Source of the DNA: Diphasiastrum complanatum
Lineage: Eukaryota > Streptophyta > Lycopodiopsida > Lycopodiales > Lycopodiaceae
Reading direction: 5' to 3'
DNA: 64,000 nt
NCBI GenBank assembly: GCA_029204225.1
Contig: CM055099.1
Coordinates: 67,690,084-67,754,083 of the forward strand
The stretch's first letter is position 1, and each line of letters starts with the position of its first letter. The position numbers and the translations under genes are program-made. Below the pieces are notes generated by a model, which saw only the letters and a program-made list of their open reading frames with translations, did not search any database and was not told where the DNA came from. This document shows, in pieces, positions 24,511 through 35,089 of the stretch.

Positions 24511-26016
24511 CTAGAAAAATGACTTTCTTGGAATCATAACAAAAGAATGTAGAAGAACCACCTCCTTCATGCATGCACCTAGCAACATCCTTTTCCATAT
24601 GATCAAAGAGATCATTAACAACAATCTTTTCCAAGGAAGAACCTTCACCTCCATTGATGAAGTTAGCTCTTTCCTTAACTTTTGCATGCTTGCACTTGCC
24701 ATGAAGAACCATTGAAACACCATCATTATCCTCAAGACTTTCCAAGTTAGCACAAAGATGAACATCTCCAAGAAGCATATTAGATCTTGACCTAGATCTA
24801 GCATAAGGAAGCTTGTTAGACTTTGCATAAGATCCACCAATCTTTTGATGCTAAAAGGTAATTTTGGAAGGTTGAGACCAATCTCCTTTTCCATTCCATC
24901 CTTTTTGTTAGACATAACAAAAGCATCAAGCTTGAAAAGTCTACCTTGTTTGTTGCCCCTAGCAACCAAGATTTCTTCCTTTGTAATGAAGCAAACATCA
25001 CCCCCAAACTTTACCATGTATCCTTTCTCTATTATTTGACCAACACTTAGCAAATTCTTTGAAAGTGAAGGAATGTAAAGAACACCATCAAGTCTTGCTT
25101 TTCTATTAGTAGAGAGACAAATAGGAATTGAACCAATACCTTCAATCACACACTCACCACCATTGGCCATGTGAATTGCTTTCTTGGCTCCATCATAAGT
25201 GACCAAAGAAGTAAAGAACTCCTTGTGACTAGTCATGTGTGAGCTAGCTCCACTATCAATCCACCATGAATCTTTGTCACCTTCACTTGATATTGGACTT
25301 GAAGAACACATCAAAAGAGAATCACCACCACCTAGACCCTCATCATTAGTAGTAAAGTTGATTTGCTTGCTACCTTCATCTCTTTTCTTCTTCAAACATT
25401 CATTTGTAAAATGCCCTTTGATTCCACAATAAAAGCATTTCAACTTAGACTTATCTTTCTTTTTGCCAAAAGAAGAAGTCTCACCTTGATCTTGCCCTTT
25501 AGACCACTTGCCTTTGCCTTTGCCCTTGAACTTGCCTTTGATGAACATAGCATCCTCTTCATAATGAGATGTCGATGTAGATCCACCTCCTCTTGATTGA
25601 AGCCTATACTCCTCATTCACCAAGATCTCTTGCAAATCCACAATACTTGGCAAAGTCTTTTGAATAGCAAAACTTTGAACAAGATTAGCATGATCATCCA
25701 ACAAGCCATTAAGTATAACTTGAACAAGTTCTACCTCCTTAATGCTTTCATCAATACATGCTAACTCATCATTGAATGCTTTAACCCTCAAAACAAAAGC
25801 ATGAGTACTCTCTTCCTTATTTTGCAAACTTTGAAAGATTTGCCTCCTAAGAGTAAGCACTCTTGATGTAGACTTGGATTCATAAAGCTTCTTCAAAGCT
25901 TCCCAAGCCTCCAAAGATGATGTGCACATACCAACTTCCTTGAGAAGTTCATTGCTAGCATTCATCTTAATCATAGATTTCCCTCTAGGAGTAAGCATAT
26001 TGAGATTCCATATCAC
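24511..26016 (-). CDS. A2 gag-protease polyprotein, 5' truncated
   Basis: This is the longest frame in the window (501 codons) and has no stop. Residues about 25-190 match copia gag (LKEVG, EAWEALKKLYESKS, VNEEYRLQSRGGG) and run to a Lys/Gly-rich stretch. A CCHC zinc knuckle follows (CFYCGIKGHFTNEC), then the aspartic protease site WWIDSGASSHMTSH and the typical LYIPSLSKNLLSVGQI segment. After about residue 370 the similarity to copia stops and the frame runs through unrelated DNA to 24511, so integrase is missing. The N-terminal gag start is lost at about 25980. It is probably a relic, though the gag-protease part has not decayed. Confidence 0.85.
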   Translation of the reverse strand: MIWNLNMLTPRGKSMIKMNASNELLKEVGMCTSSLEAWEALKKLYESKSTSRVLTLRRQIFQSLQNKEESTHAFVLRVKAFNDELACIDESIKEVELVQVILNGLLDDHANLVQSFAIQKTLPSIVDLQEILVNEEYRLQSRGGGSTSTSHYEEDAMFIKGKFKGKGKGKWSKGQDQGETSSFGKKKDKSKLKCFYCGIKGHFTNECLKKKRDEGSKQINFTTNDEGLGGGDSLLMCSSSPISSEGDKDSWWIDSGASSHMTSHKEFFTSLVTYDGAKKAIHMANGGECVIEGIGSIPICLSTNRKARLDGVLYIPSLSKNLLSVGQIIEKGYMVKFGGDVCFITKEEILVARGNKQGRLFKLDAFVMSNKKDGMEKEIGLNLPKLPFSIKRLVDLMQSLTSFLMLDLGQDLICFLEMFIFVLTWKVLRIMMVFQWFFMASASMQKLRKELTSSMEVKVLPWKRLLLMISLIIWKRMLLGACMKEVVLLHSFVMIPRKSFF

Positions 26017-26055
26017 TTTGTTAGGAGTAAGGTTCTCGACAGAGAGGTAAGCTTA

Positions 26056-26178
26056 ATGTATTATCGAACGCAAAAATGATCGTAGACGTGTTTACCAAGG
26101 CTTTGAGCATTGATGCACACAACAATTTTTGTGCATTGCTTAGTCTGAATATCAAGGCATTTACGGATCCAGATTAAG
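26056..26178 (+). pseudogene. C-terminal tail of a copia RNase H
   Basis: The plus-strand frame reads VDVFTKALSIDAHNNFC and ends at a TAA (26176-26178), the usual end of copia polyproteins. A purine tract (AAGGGGGGG) follows at once. The upstream part is missing; the DNA switches to A2 gag on the other strand near 26040. Confidence 0.75.
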
Positions 26179-26185
26179 GGGGGGT

Positions 26186-26802
<617 letters not shown>

Positions 26803-27181
26803 CTACTTGGGATCATAAGCTTTGTAAGATATATGACCCCCTCAAAAAAAAGGTTTTTTTTGGTGGAAAATGTTTAAATCTCCATTTGCATTTATTGCTA
26901 CTTCAACGGTCAAGATCGACTTTGCTTCATCCTATGGCTACTATCGAAGGCTTCTTCTACAAATGATATCACCCATAAGGTAGGTGGCATGTCTCGTTTT
27001 CCCTTCCCATGCTCTATCTACTTTCTCCTTCTCCTTATGGCAATAGAGTTCTGGATTTGCAGCGCCCATCCTCCTACAATCGGAGAGTGATCCACACTAT
27101 CAACGGTAATGCATTCTTGCTATGAGATTGCTTTAAGATAATACATGATAGTGCAGAATACACGCATTTGGTAGGCGCTAT
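26803..27181. other. No gene seen
   Basis: No ORF, LTR or repeat that I can support in this stretch. Confidence 0.4.
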
Positions 27182-27521
27182 AGCATGGCCTACTGCATCG
27201 CAATTCTAGCATATGGTTGTTTGCTTACATAAAGCACTAGCAATTGATTGTTGTCCATCGCTGCTTAGAATGGAAGAAGTGTGAATACACTACATTTGTC
27301 CAAAGATATGTTGGCAAGCCATCGTTGGCCAGAAGCCATTACACTATTTGTTTGCACACCACTCTATGTAGTGCAGCCTATTGCATCACGATTCTAGCAT
27401 TGCATATGGTTGTTTGCTTACATAAAGCACTAGAAAATTGTCCATTCACTACATCTGTCCACATATATGCTGGTAAGCCAGAAGCCATTACACTATTTAT
27501 TTGCATACCACTCTATGATGC
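27182..27521. repeat. Tandem duplication of a 150-190 bp unit
   Basis: Two adjacent units share ATATGGTTGTTTGCTTACAT, AAGCACTAG, TGTCCA, AAGCCATTACACTATTT and ACCACTCTATG in the same order. The first unit is about 40 bp longer. A 131-codon ORF spans both but is probably fortuitous. Confidence 0.8.
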
Positions 27522-27574
27522 ACACACTTTGCTTGAATTCTTATACCATCATGCATATCTATCTGAGCATGTGC

Positions 27575-27715
27575 CATTAGAGGAGTTCCAAAATAAAAAA
27601 AAGACCCTTTGTAAAGATACTTTTATTTTTTTCCTCTAGTTTCGACCATCACTTGGCCCAATCAAAATGCACAAATTTGAAATCTATGTAACGTAGCTCA
27701 CATAAACCGAGAAAT
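27575..27715 (+). mobile_element. MITE family E, partial copy E2
   Basis: Starts with the terminal sequence CATTAGAGGAGTTC. It shares with E1 (33104-33481, opposite strand) GACCCTTTGTAAAGAT, CCAATCAAAA and TTTGAAATCTA. The far end is not found, so it is a partial copy. Confidence 0.6.
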
Positions 27716-28094
27716 AAAAATAGATTACATCAAACTTTGAAATTTGTGTCTGGCATCATGGACATATCCCATTGGTTTACTCATCCTGCCCAACACGTGC
27801 TAATCTGTCCGACGTCAATATATCAAGTTAAATCTACTTAACTATGCTGGTTAGTATAATAAAATTTGCTAACCATACTACTGTGGCATTCACATTAGAT
27901 TAAATGTGATACGAAAAATTGAAATTAAGTATCATATTAGAGAGATTTTTGGCACCCAAGCTTTGAAAATAGCAATGGCAAGGAGACCAAGATCTACAGT
28001 TGAGTTTGTGATTCTTTACAATAAGAAAGATGATGCTGATAACTAGAAGCCAACAAAATATACAAAGAATTCATGGGTGTTGTTGCATCCATCA

Positions 28095-28788
28095 TCAAAT
28101 GGCAATTTTTGACAAAAAAAAAGGGCAAAAATTTGTATCCTTCATCAGATTCAGATTGTTACTGAATAAGAGTGTATCATCTACATAGAGAGTGACAATG
28201 ATGAAGTAATCTGATACATACTTGAAGTAGACATTTGAGTCTGTCGAGTTTGGAATAAAACCATTCTCTATCAGAAATGTGTGGATCTTCTGGAACCAGG
28301 CTCTGGGTGACTGTTTCAGTCCATAGAAGGTGTTGTTGCTTGTCGTTGAGTTCATATCCCTCTAATTGCATCATGTAGAATTCCTCTTCGATGGCTCTAT
28401 TAAGGAAAGCGGTCTGGACTTCCATCTGGTGGACTTCAAGATCTGATGTGACTGCAAAAGAGAGAAGTAGACGGATCGAAGCATGTTTGACAGCTGGACT
28501 GAAGGTTTTTGAATAATCCAGATTTGAAATCTGGGAAAAGCCTTTGGCGACTAGCATGGCCTTGTAACAATTTAGCCTTGCTTCAGTGTCATACTTCACC
28601 TTGAATATCAATTTGCATGAAATTGGGTTTCGCTCCTTTGGCAGCTCAGTGACTATCCATGTTTGATTTTCCATCAGAGAATCAAATTCGTTGTCCATCG
28701 TTGCTTTCCACTGGTCAGCATCAGGAGTAGACATAGCCTCAGAAATGGTGGTTGGTTCTTGCACAAAGTAGTGGGCCGGATCATCCAT
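28095..28788 (-). pseudogene. B1 reverse transcriptase
   Basis: Two overlapping frames (28788-28177 and 28355-28095) together cover the copia RT. They show W.ATMDNEFDSLMENQTW at the N-end, LVAKGFSQ, DLEVHQMEVQTAFLN (first catalytic Asp region), FYGLKQSPRAW and LYVDDTLLFS (the YVDD box). A frameshift near 28300-28350 separates them. The sequence ends soon after the YVDD box. Confidence 0.85.
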
Positions 28789-28860
28789 AAATATGGATGA
28801 AGGCTATCTGGACCTGTTCAACCTTCTGGGTTGAACCTCGATCCTCTGATGTGAGTTGAC

Positions 28861-30157
28861 TCATTGAGGTTCTGAATCATTGTCTAAGTTAGTGTCGATA
28901 TTCTGTAGTTGAATCCTTAGATCAGAATTTGGTTGTTTGATCCTTGGGTCGGATTTATCAACAACTTTTTTCTTGTGGTCAATGAAATGGTTTTTCACAA
29001 AAATGACATCTCTACTCGTGAATGCCTTCTCGGTATCTAGATTGTAGAGCTTGTATGCCTTCTGGTCTAGGGAATAGCCAATGAAAATCATTTTCCTGCT
29101 CTTGTCATCCAGTTTTCTTCTTAGATCTTTAGAAATCTGAGAGAAAGCGAAACACTCAAATATTTTTTAGTGATGGTTTCGATCATGTCCACAACTTTTA
29201 AGGTGTCTTGCCATTCAAGGCTTTGGTGATGGATCAATTTTGCAAATAGACAATTGTAGTAACAGCTTTTGCCCAGAATTTCTTTGGAAGAGAGACATGG
29301 GCCAACATGCTCTTGGCACTTTCGATGAGTGTCCTATTCTTCTGTTCGACTATACCATTGGACTGCAGTGAATAACTAGTTGTAAATTGTTGATGTATTC
29401 TGCCGGCCTTGCAGAATTCCTTGAATTTTGTGGAGATATACTCTCTCCCTCCATCTGTGCGTAGAGCCTTGATCTTTCTTTAAGTCTTATATTTTGCAGA
29501 TGCCTTGAACTGCTTGAAGAACCTAAACACTTTAGATTTGTTCTTCATAAAGTAGGTGGTAGTCCTTCGAGAGAAGTCGTCGATGAAGGTTAGGAAATAG
29601 AGAGCTCCCCCTATGGAAGCAGTCTACATCAGGCCAAAAATGCCACTGTGTACAAGGTCAAGAAAGCCCTTGGATGTAAGAATTGAGTTTGAAATGAAGG
29701 GAATTCTAGCATGCTTGTTGATAATACAACTTTTGCATGGAGAAGTTGGCTTGCTGACAGAAGGTAGATCTTGTACTAGACCTTGAACAGACATTTGCTA
29801 AATACTGTTGAAATTAAGATGGCCAAGTTTGAAATGCCACAACATATCAGCTGATTTAGAAGTGACTGTGTGAAGAGCTTGATTGTTAGAAGAGTAGCAA
29901 TGGCTGAGTTTGTAAAAATAGTTGCTTCTTCTTCCATAGCCTAGAACCTTCTGGGATTTGTCAAGAATTGTGCAGTCTTCTATATCAAATTTGACCCCTC
30001 GATCTGAATTAGTGAGTCTACTAACTGAGAGCAGATTCTTGGTCAGATTTAGAATGTGGAGTACGTTGGACAACAGCTTGACTTCACCGCTTTTGAATTC
30101 AACTCTGATTGTTCCTTCACCTTTGATTGAATGTGATGAGTTGTCTCCAAGTTGCAA
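28861..30157 (-). pseudogene. B1 pre-integrase and integrase
   Basis: The frame 30157-29798 holds LSNVLHILNLTKNLLSVSRL and ADMLWHFKLGHLNFNSI (start of the HHCC zinc domain). Between 29800 and 29100 the integrase core is present but broken. The frame 29091-28861 has IFIGYSLDQKAYKLYNLD and SRDVIFVKNHF, the usual integrase C-terminal signature. Confidence 0.8.
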
Positions 30158-30421
30158 AACTCGAGTGCGGGTGAATTACTTATAGTCTTTGAACCAGTCG
30201 CAATGGTGAGTCATGTGTTGAGCTGCTCCGAAATCTAGATACCAGGAATCGATATCCTGTTGTTCTCCTACTTTGGTCATAAAAGCTGCTTCGTCTTCTT
30301 CTTGTTGCTAATTTGAGTGACTAGTTGTAGCATTATATGCTTGTTGTTGGAACTGTTTCTTCTTTTCGTTGTTGTATTTCAAAGTTTGATAGTCCTTGAT
30401 TTCGTGGCCAGTCCTCTTATA

Positions 30422-31184
30422 TTATCTACAGAAAAGTTTATGCACTAGTTGGAATGACGAAGAGCTTGAATTCGATCCTGAACTGGGATTTGGTCCAGAC
30501 TGCATGTTGCTCTTCTTGTCAGTATAACCTGACTTTGTAGATCTCTTGGATCTAAACCTCTGATTTTTTGAATGTAGATCTTGAGGATCCAATCCTGAGC
30601 CTAAGGAGGATGCTAATCTTCTGATCAGCTCTCGTAGGAGCAGCAAAATTATTCTTGACAGAGTGAGGTGCTCCTGGGTAGAAATTGCCATTACCCAATT
30701 TTTGTAGGCTTCAAGTAGACTCGATAATAGAGTCATGAGTGCATCGGAATCTTCTTTGACTGAGCCAGTTGTAGTCACCTGTTCCATAAGATTTTTGAAC
30801 GTGTTGAGATGACTCGAAACACTTTCTGCATCAGACATCCTCAGGGTGAAGAATTCCTTCCTTAAGTGTAACTTAGAAGTAACGTCCCTGATATCGTAGA
30901 GAGATTCTAGAATGTCCCATGCATCCTTAGCAGTCTGAACATCACGTATGTGGCTGATCTGAGTATCCTTGATGTTGAGGGTGATCATGACAAATGCTTT
31001 GCCATCTCTCAATCTCCACTTGGTGATGCTGGCTGCATCACCTTCTGGTTTGAGCTCTGTGCCATCAACGATGTCCCATAGTTCTTTGGCTAGTAGTATA
31101 ACCTTCATCTTGAATTTCTAGAGATGGTAGTTATCTCCATCTGGGTTTGTCAATGAGAGATGAGCTAGATGATGGATCCATTCT
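30422..31184 (-). pseudogene. B1 gag
   Basis: The N-terminus (a MDPSSSSS-type start at 31182) is shifted out of frame before MKVILLAKELWDIVDGTE. The rest is open to 30422 and shows the UBN2-type gag: WRLRDGKAFVMITLNI, AWDILESLYDIRDV and SHLNTFKNLMEQV. It ends in a Ser-rich basic tail. The same N-terminus occurs in B2 and B3. Confidence 0.8.
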
Positions 31185-31312
31185 GGTTGAACGAGATCAT
31201 TGGTAGAAACAATGATTGTCGGAATACTGTTGGTTATGCGTTTGCTAGAGAGACATCTTCGTAGAAACAAGATTGATAATCCGTAGTAGAAATGTAGATT
31301 ACTGAAATGCCC

Positions 31313-31324
31313 GCTCTGATACCA
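31313..31324 (-). promoter_or_regulatory. Primer binding site of B1
   Basis: GCTCTGATACCA on the plus strand, directly before the LTR start TGTCATAAAACG. Confidence 0.8.
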
Positions 31325-32037
31325 TGTCATAAAACGTGGGGATGACTAGTAGTGGAAGCTCGAAGCTTTGAGCGTAGGCGTGTAGGAATGGAAACACAAC
31401 AGTTAGCAGTAGAAATATTCAAGAAGAATGATTCATATGAATTGCGCAAATGAACAATACAGTAGTGAGACAAAAATTGCACTCTGATTAATATCAACAG
31501 TGAGTACAATGGCTTGAGGTAATGCCTTCAGCTTGCTGAGCATGAAAATGCTGGCTGCGGATAACTCTAATTGTGTTAAGACAACACTTTGACTCTTACA
31601 TAGCTTGATTCAACTAGTATATATTTACAAGTGTCTTCAAAAATATCTTACAAGCATTGAATGTTATTTACGCCAGTCTTTGTATATGTACAAAGTTGGT
31701 AACCGTCCTTGGGATATTTGGTTGTCCAGTTTGTTTTAGGGTTGATGATAAGTTGGCGGCGTCGGTCCACCACTATTGGAAAAACCCAAGAAAAAATCGA
31801 AGGTGCCCTTAGACTGAAAGTATGTAAATCCTGAAGGTGCAAAAATCTTGAAGGTGCCTCTGGAGTGAATGTGAAAAAGATGAAGGTGGGCCTGAAATGG
31901 ATTTCAAGGCATTCTGGCCACTATCTCACATTTTTTACGAAGGTGCGATAAATCCGAAACATGTAGTTGGCCTTCGGTTTTTTCAGGATGCTCATTACTT
32001 GAACGATTTGTTAAGACTGAGCATAAGAAATCTAACA
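31325..32037 (-). repeat. 5' LTR of B1 (713 bp)
   Basis: Begins TGTCATAAAA and ends AAGAAATCTAACA on the plus strand. The B2 LTR ends with the same bases (38834). The inner third matches LTR B3 at 6050-6512. Confidence 0.8.
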
Positions 32038-32302
32038 CATACTTGGGTCAATGGGGATTGGCATTCTTGGGTGATGTGTTCATCTACAAAGAAATGCTTA
32101 AGGAGCATGAGATAATTCAATAGTTAGAGGTATCTCTTGGAATTGGATGTGAATCTGATCCTATATATGGGTATAGGATAGCTAAATGGTCTTTTTGACT
32201 TTTTGGTAAGAAGATCTAGAAGCATAGGATTTTTTGGAAGGAAAACTAGTGATATGGGACATCAATGATTTAAAAGAGATTTTCTTGTGCGAGAGTGATC
32301 TA

Positions 32303-33027
32303 TGTGAAAGAATTCAGATCATTGATGATCCAAATCCATAAGGGATCTTTGGTTACAAAACAAGCTACTCCACCAATCTTGCCAATGTAGAAAAAGCAGC
32401 ATCTACACACAAAGTAGAATTCAAACTCTAATAGAACTTGATCAAACAAGCTACTCCACCAATCTTGCCAATGTAGAAAAATTAGCATCTACACACAAAG
32501 TAGAATTCATAATCTAATAGAACTTGATAAAATATGAATCAAAACATAAATAGAAGCTATTGTCCATACATCAATAGTACCCTACTGTATTTCAAATGTG
32601 TCAACCTCAAAATAGCAAATATGGATCATTCTTCACATAGAATTGCAAGATATCACAAGTATAGTGCACCAATGGGTAGTAGAACCCAAGAGAACTATGT
32701 ATAAACATGAAATGAGATAGAGAAGAGAGAATATATGTTTCTCCATGAGTTACATCCTTTTAGAACAGGTTTAAACCCTATTTGGCCACTTGACTTTCCT
32801 TCCAAAATGTAAACCCTACTATTTTTGGGTCTAGATTCAATGTACCCAACATTTAAATTTAAATTTACTCAAACTCAAACTTTCTCACAATTTTCAAAAG
32901 TGTTTATTCAGATGAAATTTAGACTAATTAACTTTGAAAAGTCAAACTCTAAGTCTAATATAAAGTTGGCCTCAATTTGCCAGATATAGAAATGTAGCAA
33001 AGATGACTAAACTAGTTGAATCTTTCA
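32303..33027 (-). repeat. 3' LTR of A3
   Basis: 725 bp, starts TGTGAAAGAATTCAG and ends GAATCTTTCA on the plus strand. It contains a recent tandem duplication of 86 bp (units starting at 32361 and 32447) not seen in other A LTRs. Confidence 0.8.
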
Positions 33028-33103
33028 TACTCCCTCTTCAGCTAGGTTTAGCATAGACTTTGATAACACTCCAAGTGATGTCCTATGCTTCATGAACAAG
33101 TCT

Positions 33104-33481
33104 CATTAGAGGAGTTTTGAGCTCCAAAAGAACCCTTTAACAATTCGTGCAAGATGTAGTTTATATTATTGAAATATTATAACACTAAAACTTTTGACTT
33201 GCCATAATTTTTTAATCGTAGATCAGAATTATGTCATCTGACATATCATTGGAAAGGCCTTGTTGAGCGCTTTCCAATGCACCAAACTTTGCTAAATTTG
33301 GACTTACCACTAAAAAGTTATGCCATTGTTAGTGTGGAATCAAAATGTGGACTCAAAAAGTTACGTTATGTAGATTTCAAATTTGAGTGTTTTGATTGGT
33401 CCATGCGTAAGAAAAAATTGAGAAAAAATATAAAAAAAATCTTTACAAAGGGTCTTTTTTGAATTTAGAACTCCTCTAATG
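33104..33481 (-). mobile_element. MITE family E, full copy E1, inside A3 RNase H
   Basis: Terminal inverted repeats of about 35 bp start CATTAGAGGAGTT at both ends and include AACCCTTT/GACCCTTT. The 378-bp element separates the RNase H segment DIFTKALG from its downstream residues (FMKHRTSLGVLSKS), which can be read beyond the other end. No coding capacity. Similar DNA occurs at 27575 and around 53600. Confidence 0.75.
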
Positions 33482-34206
33482 TTTCCCAATGCTTTGGTGA
33501 AGATATCAGCTACACATTCCCTTGAGGAGACATGTTGAATCTCCACCTCCTTTGCAATGACTTGCTCCCTCACAAAGTGATATTGCACCTCAACATGACA
33601 TGAAGAATCACATAGAATGTAAATGAGATGATTCCTCCATGCTATCAACTTTGAATTCTTTGAAAACATATAGCAAACAAAAAATAAATGTGAGTGATCA
33701 ACATTTTCTTGCATGTTTCTTCCTCCTTTGTCCTTTGTTGCCATGTATCGACCATGACACTCCATGAATGAGCCTCCATCTCCATCTTGCAATAAGATGC
33801 CATCATCACTTGATGACTTGACCATGAATGAGTGACATAATGAACCTTCAATAGCTTCATTTCCATCAACAAAACCAGCCAAGAATGCTAGTACAAATCC
33901 AACATCAAAATGATGCTCACCAATGTAGCTAGTTTTACCATATCTTGACATTTTGCACACATCCACATAAAAATGTTCAAACATGAGATAGAACAAGTAA
34001 AGTAAGCTTGAACAACACTTAGCTGCTCCTTTGACCTTACTTGAGTCTTCAATAACCTGCAAAAATGGATCCATAACATCTTTGCCAATTGACTCTCCTT
34101 TGATGCTCTTGACTAGCTCCAAATTGCCAACTTCCCTTTTGACTAGTTGAAGCCCTTTGAGATCAACCTCTCGATCTTCAACTTCACCATCAAAGTCATT
34201 GAACAA
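33482..34206 (-). CDS. ORF-X of A3, open and fused in frame to the RNase H tail
   Basis: One uninterrupted frame runs from 34206 through a novel segment of about 200 codons into VQYHFVREQVIAKEV and DIFTKALG, the copia RNase H end. The novel part includes VDLKGLQL, LVKSIKGESIGKDV, KMSRYGKTSYIG, LAFLAGFVDGNEAIEG and AWRNHLIYIL. The same segments in the same order occur in A1 and A4. There is no YVDD or other RT motif. The frame continues into MITE E1 and ends at 33361. Two hydrophobic stretches (LLYLFYLMF, FVLAFLAGF) are visible. Function not recognised. Confidence 0.55.
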
Positions 34207-34241
34207 AATTTATTTTTTGGATCCATTACTTGATTTTATAG

Positions 34242-35036
34242 TGTAATACCCTATTACATACATATTTCTCTTGAATTATTGTTTTTGTGATGCAAAACCT
34301 CAATGAACCTATTCAACTGATGAAGATAACCACTTAATATGAAGAAATATCTAATGGATGCGACAATGACAAGTTATTCAAAGATATATTAAAGATAAAG
34401 AGGCCTAAATAAATGTGACTGAAGGAAGGACTACATCCTGAAGGGTAGTTACAAAACGGCATGAACCTTGATAAGAAGGCTAGCCCTTAGTGCAGAACAT
34501 TCCAGAAGATGCATTTATTACATCTCAAGCAAACATTGCAACCTTCCATGTGCTTGCTTCTCATTGGAGCAAAGTCACGTGACAAGGATGCCACCTAGGA
34601 AATTGAATACTTGTAATTTTCCTATTGGATGGAATTAGTTAACTAAATTAAATAAGAAGCAGCATATTGGTTATTAAAGAGCTGCATGCTTTTGCGCTCG
34701 TTCCCTATATGTACACCACTTGTGTTTCAAGACAACCACCGAGTTTTCATGAGATCACAGAGAGAGTTTTTCCTTCTCTCTGCTTTCATAAGCCTTATGC
34801 TTGTTGAGTACTTATGTTTTTGACAGTTGGTAAGCCTCACCTTGTCGGATGTGCTTGTGATTGTAACTTTGGTTAGATACTTTCTTAGCCTTGATACTGT
34901 CATATGTGAGCAACCGTAAATTCATTGCTAAGATTGTCCTAAAACTCATTGGTTATTTGATTGCCTATGTGATTGAATAATTGATTTCTTGGAACTTAAT
35001 TATGATGTTAACATTCGGAATCACTGTTACATTACA
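34242..35036. repeat. Possible solo LTR
   Basis: Starts TGTAATACCCTATTACA and can be ended at GTTACATTACA, giving about 795 bp with short inverted TGTAAT/ATTACA ends. A TATATGTACACC box and a CT-rich leader-like stretch (near 34705-34790) fit a promoter. TGTAATACCC resembles many gypsy LTR starts. No target duplication is seen, and A3 is not resumed on the far side. Confidence 0.4.
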
Positions 35037-35089
35037 TTGACGTATATCCGAACTTCCACATCCTCAAGCTTGCTCTGTGTTCTTGTGAA

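Larger units (their letters stand above)
28095..32037 (-). mobile_element. B1: decayed copia element with 5' LTR, gag, integrase and RT
   Basis: Reads from right to left: LTR (31325-32037), primer site (31313-31324), gag, protease remnant, integrase and part of RT. The RT ends near 28095 after TLYVDDTLLFS. RNase H, purine tract and 3' LTR are absent. Frameshifts and stops occur in every domain. Confidence 0.8.
32303..34241 (-). mobile_element. A3: A-family element with LTR, RNase H tail and ORF-X
   Basis: Left to right on the plus strand: 3' LTR (32303-33027), purine tract (33028-33042), RNase H end interrupted by MITE E1 (33104-33481), RNase H tail and ORF-X up to 34206. It is cut at about 34241 by unrelated LTR-like DNA, so the 5' half is missing. 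Confidence 0.75.

Noticed and set aside
34242-35036. Clean solo-LTR insertion in A3
   Set aside because: No target duplication was found and A3 does not resume on the right side, so only a tentative LTR call is kept.
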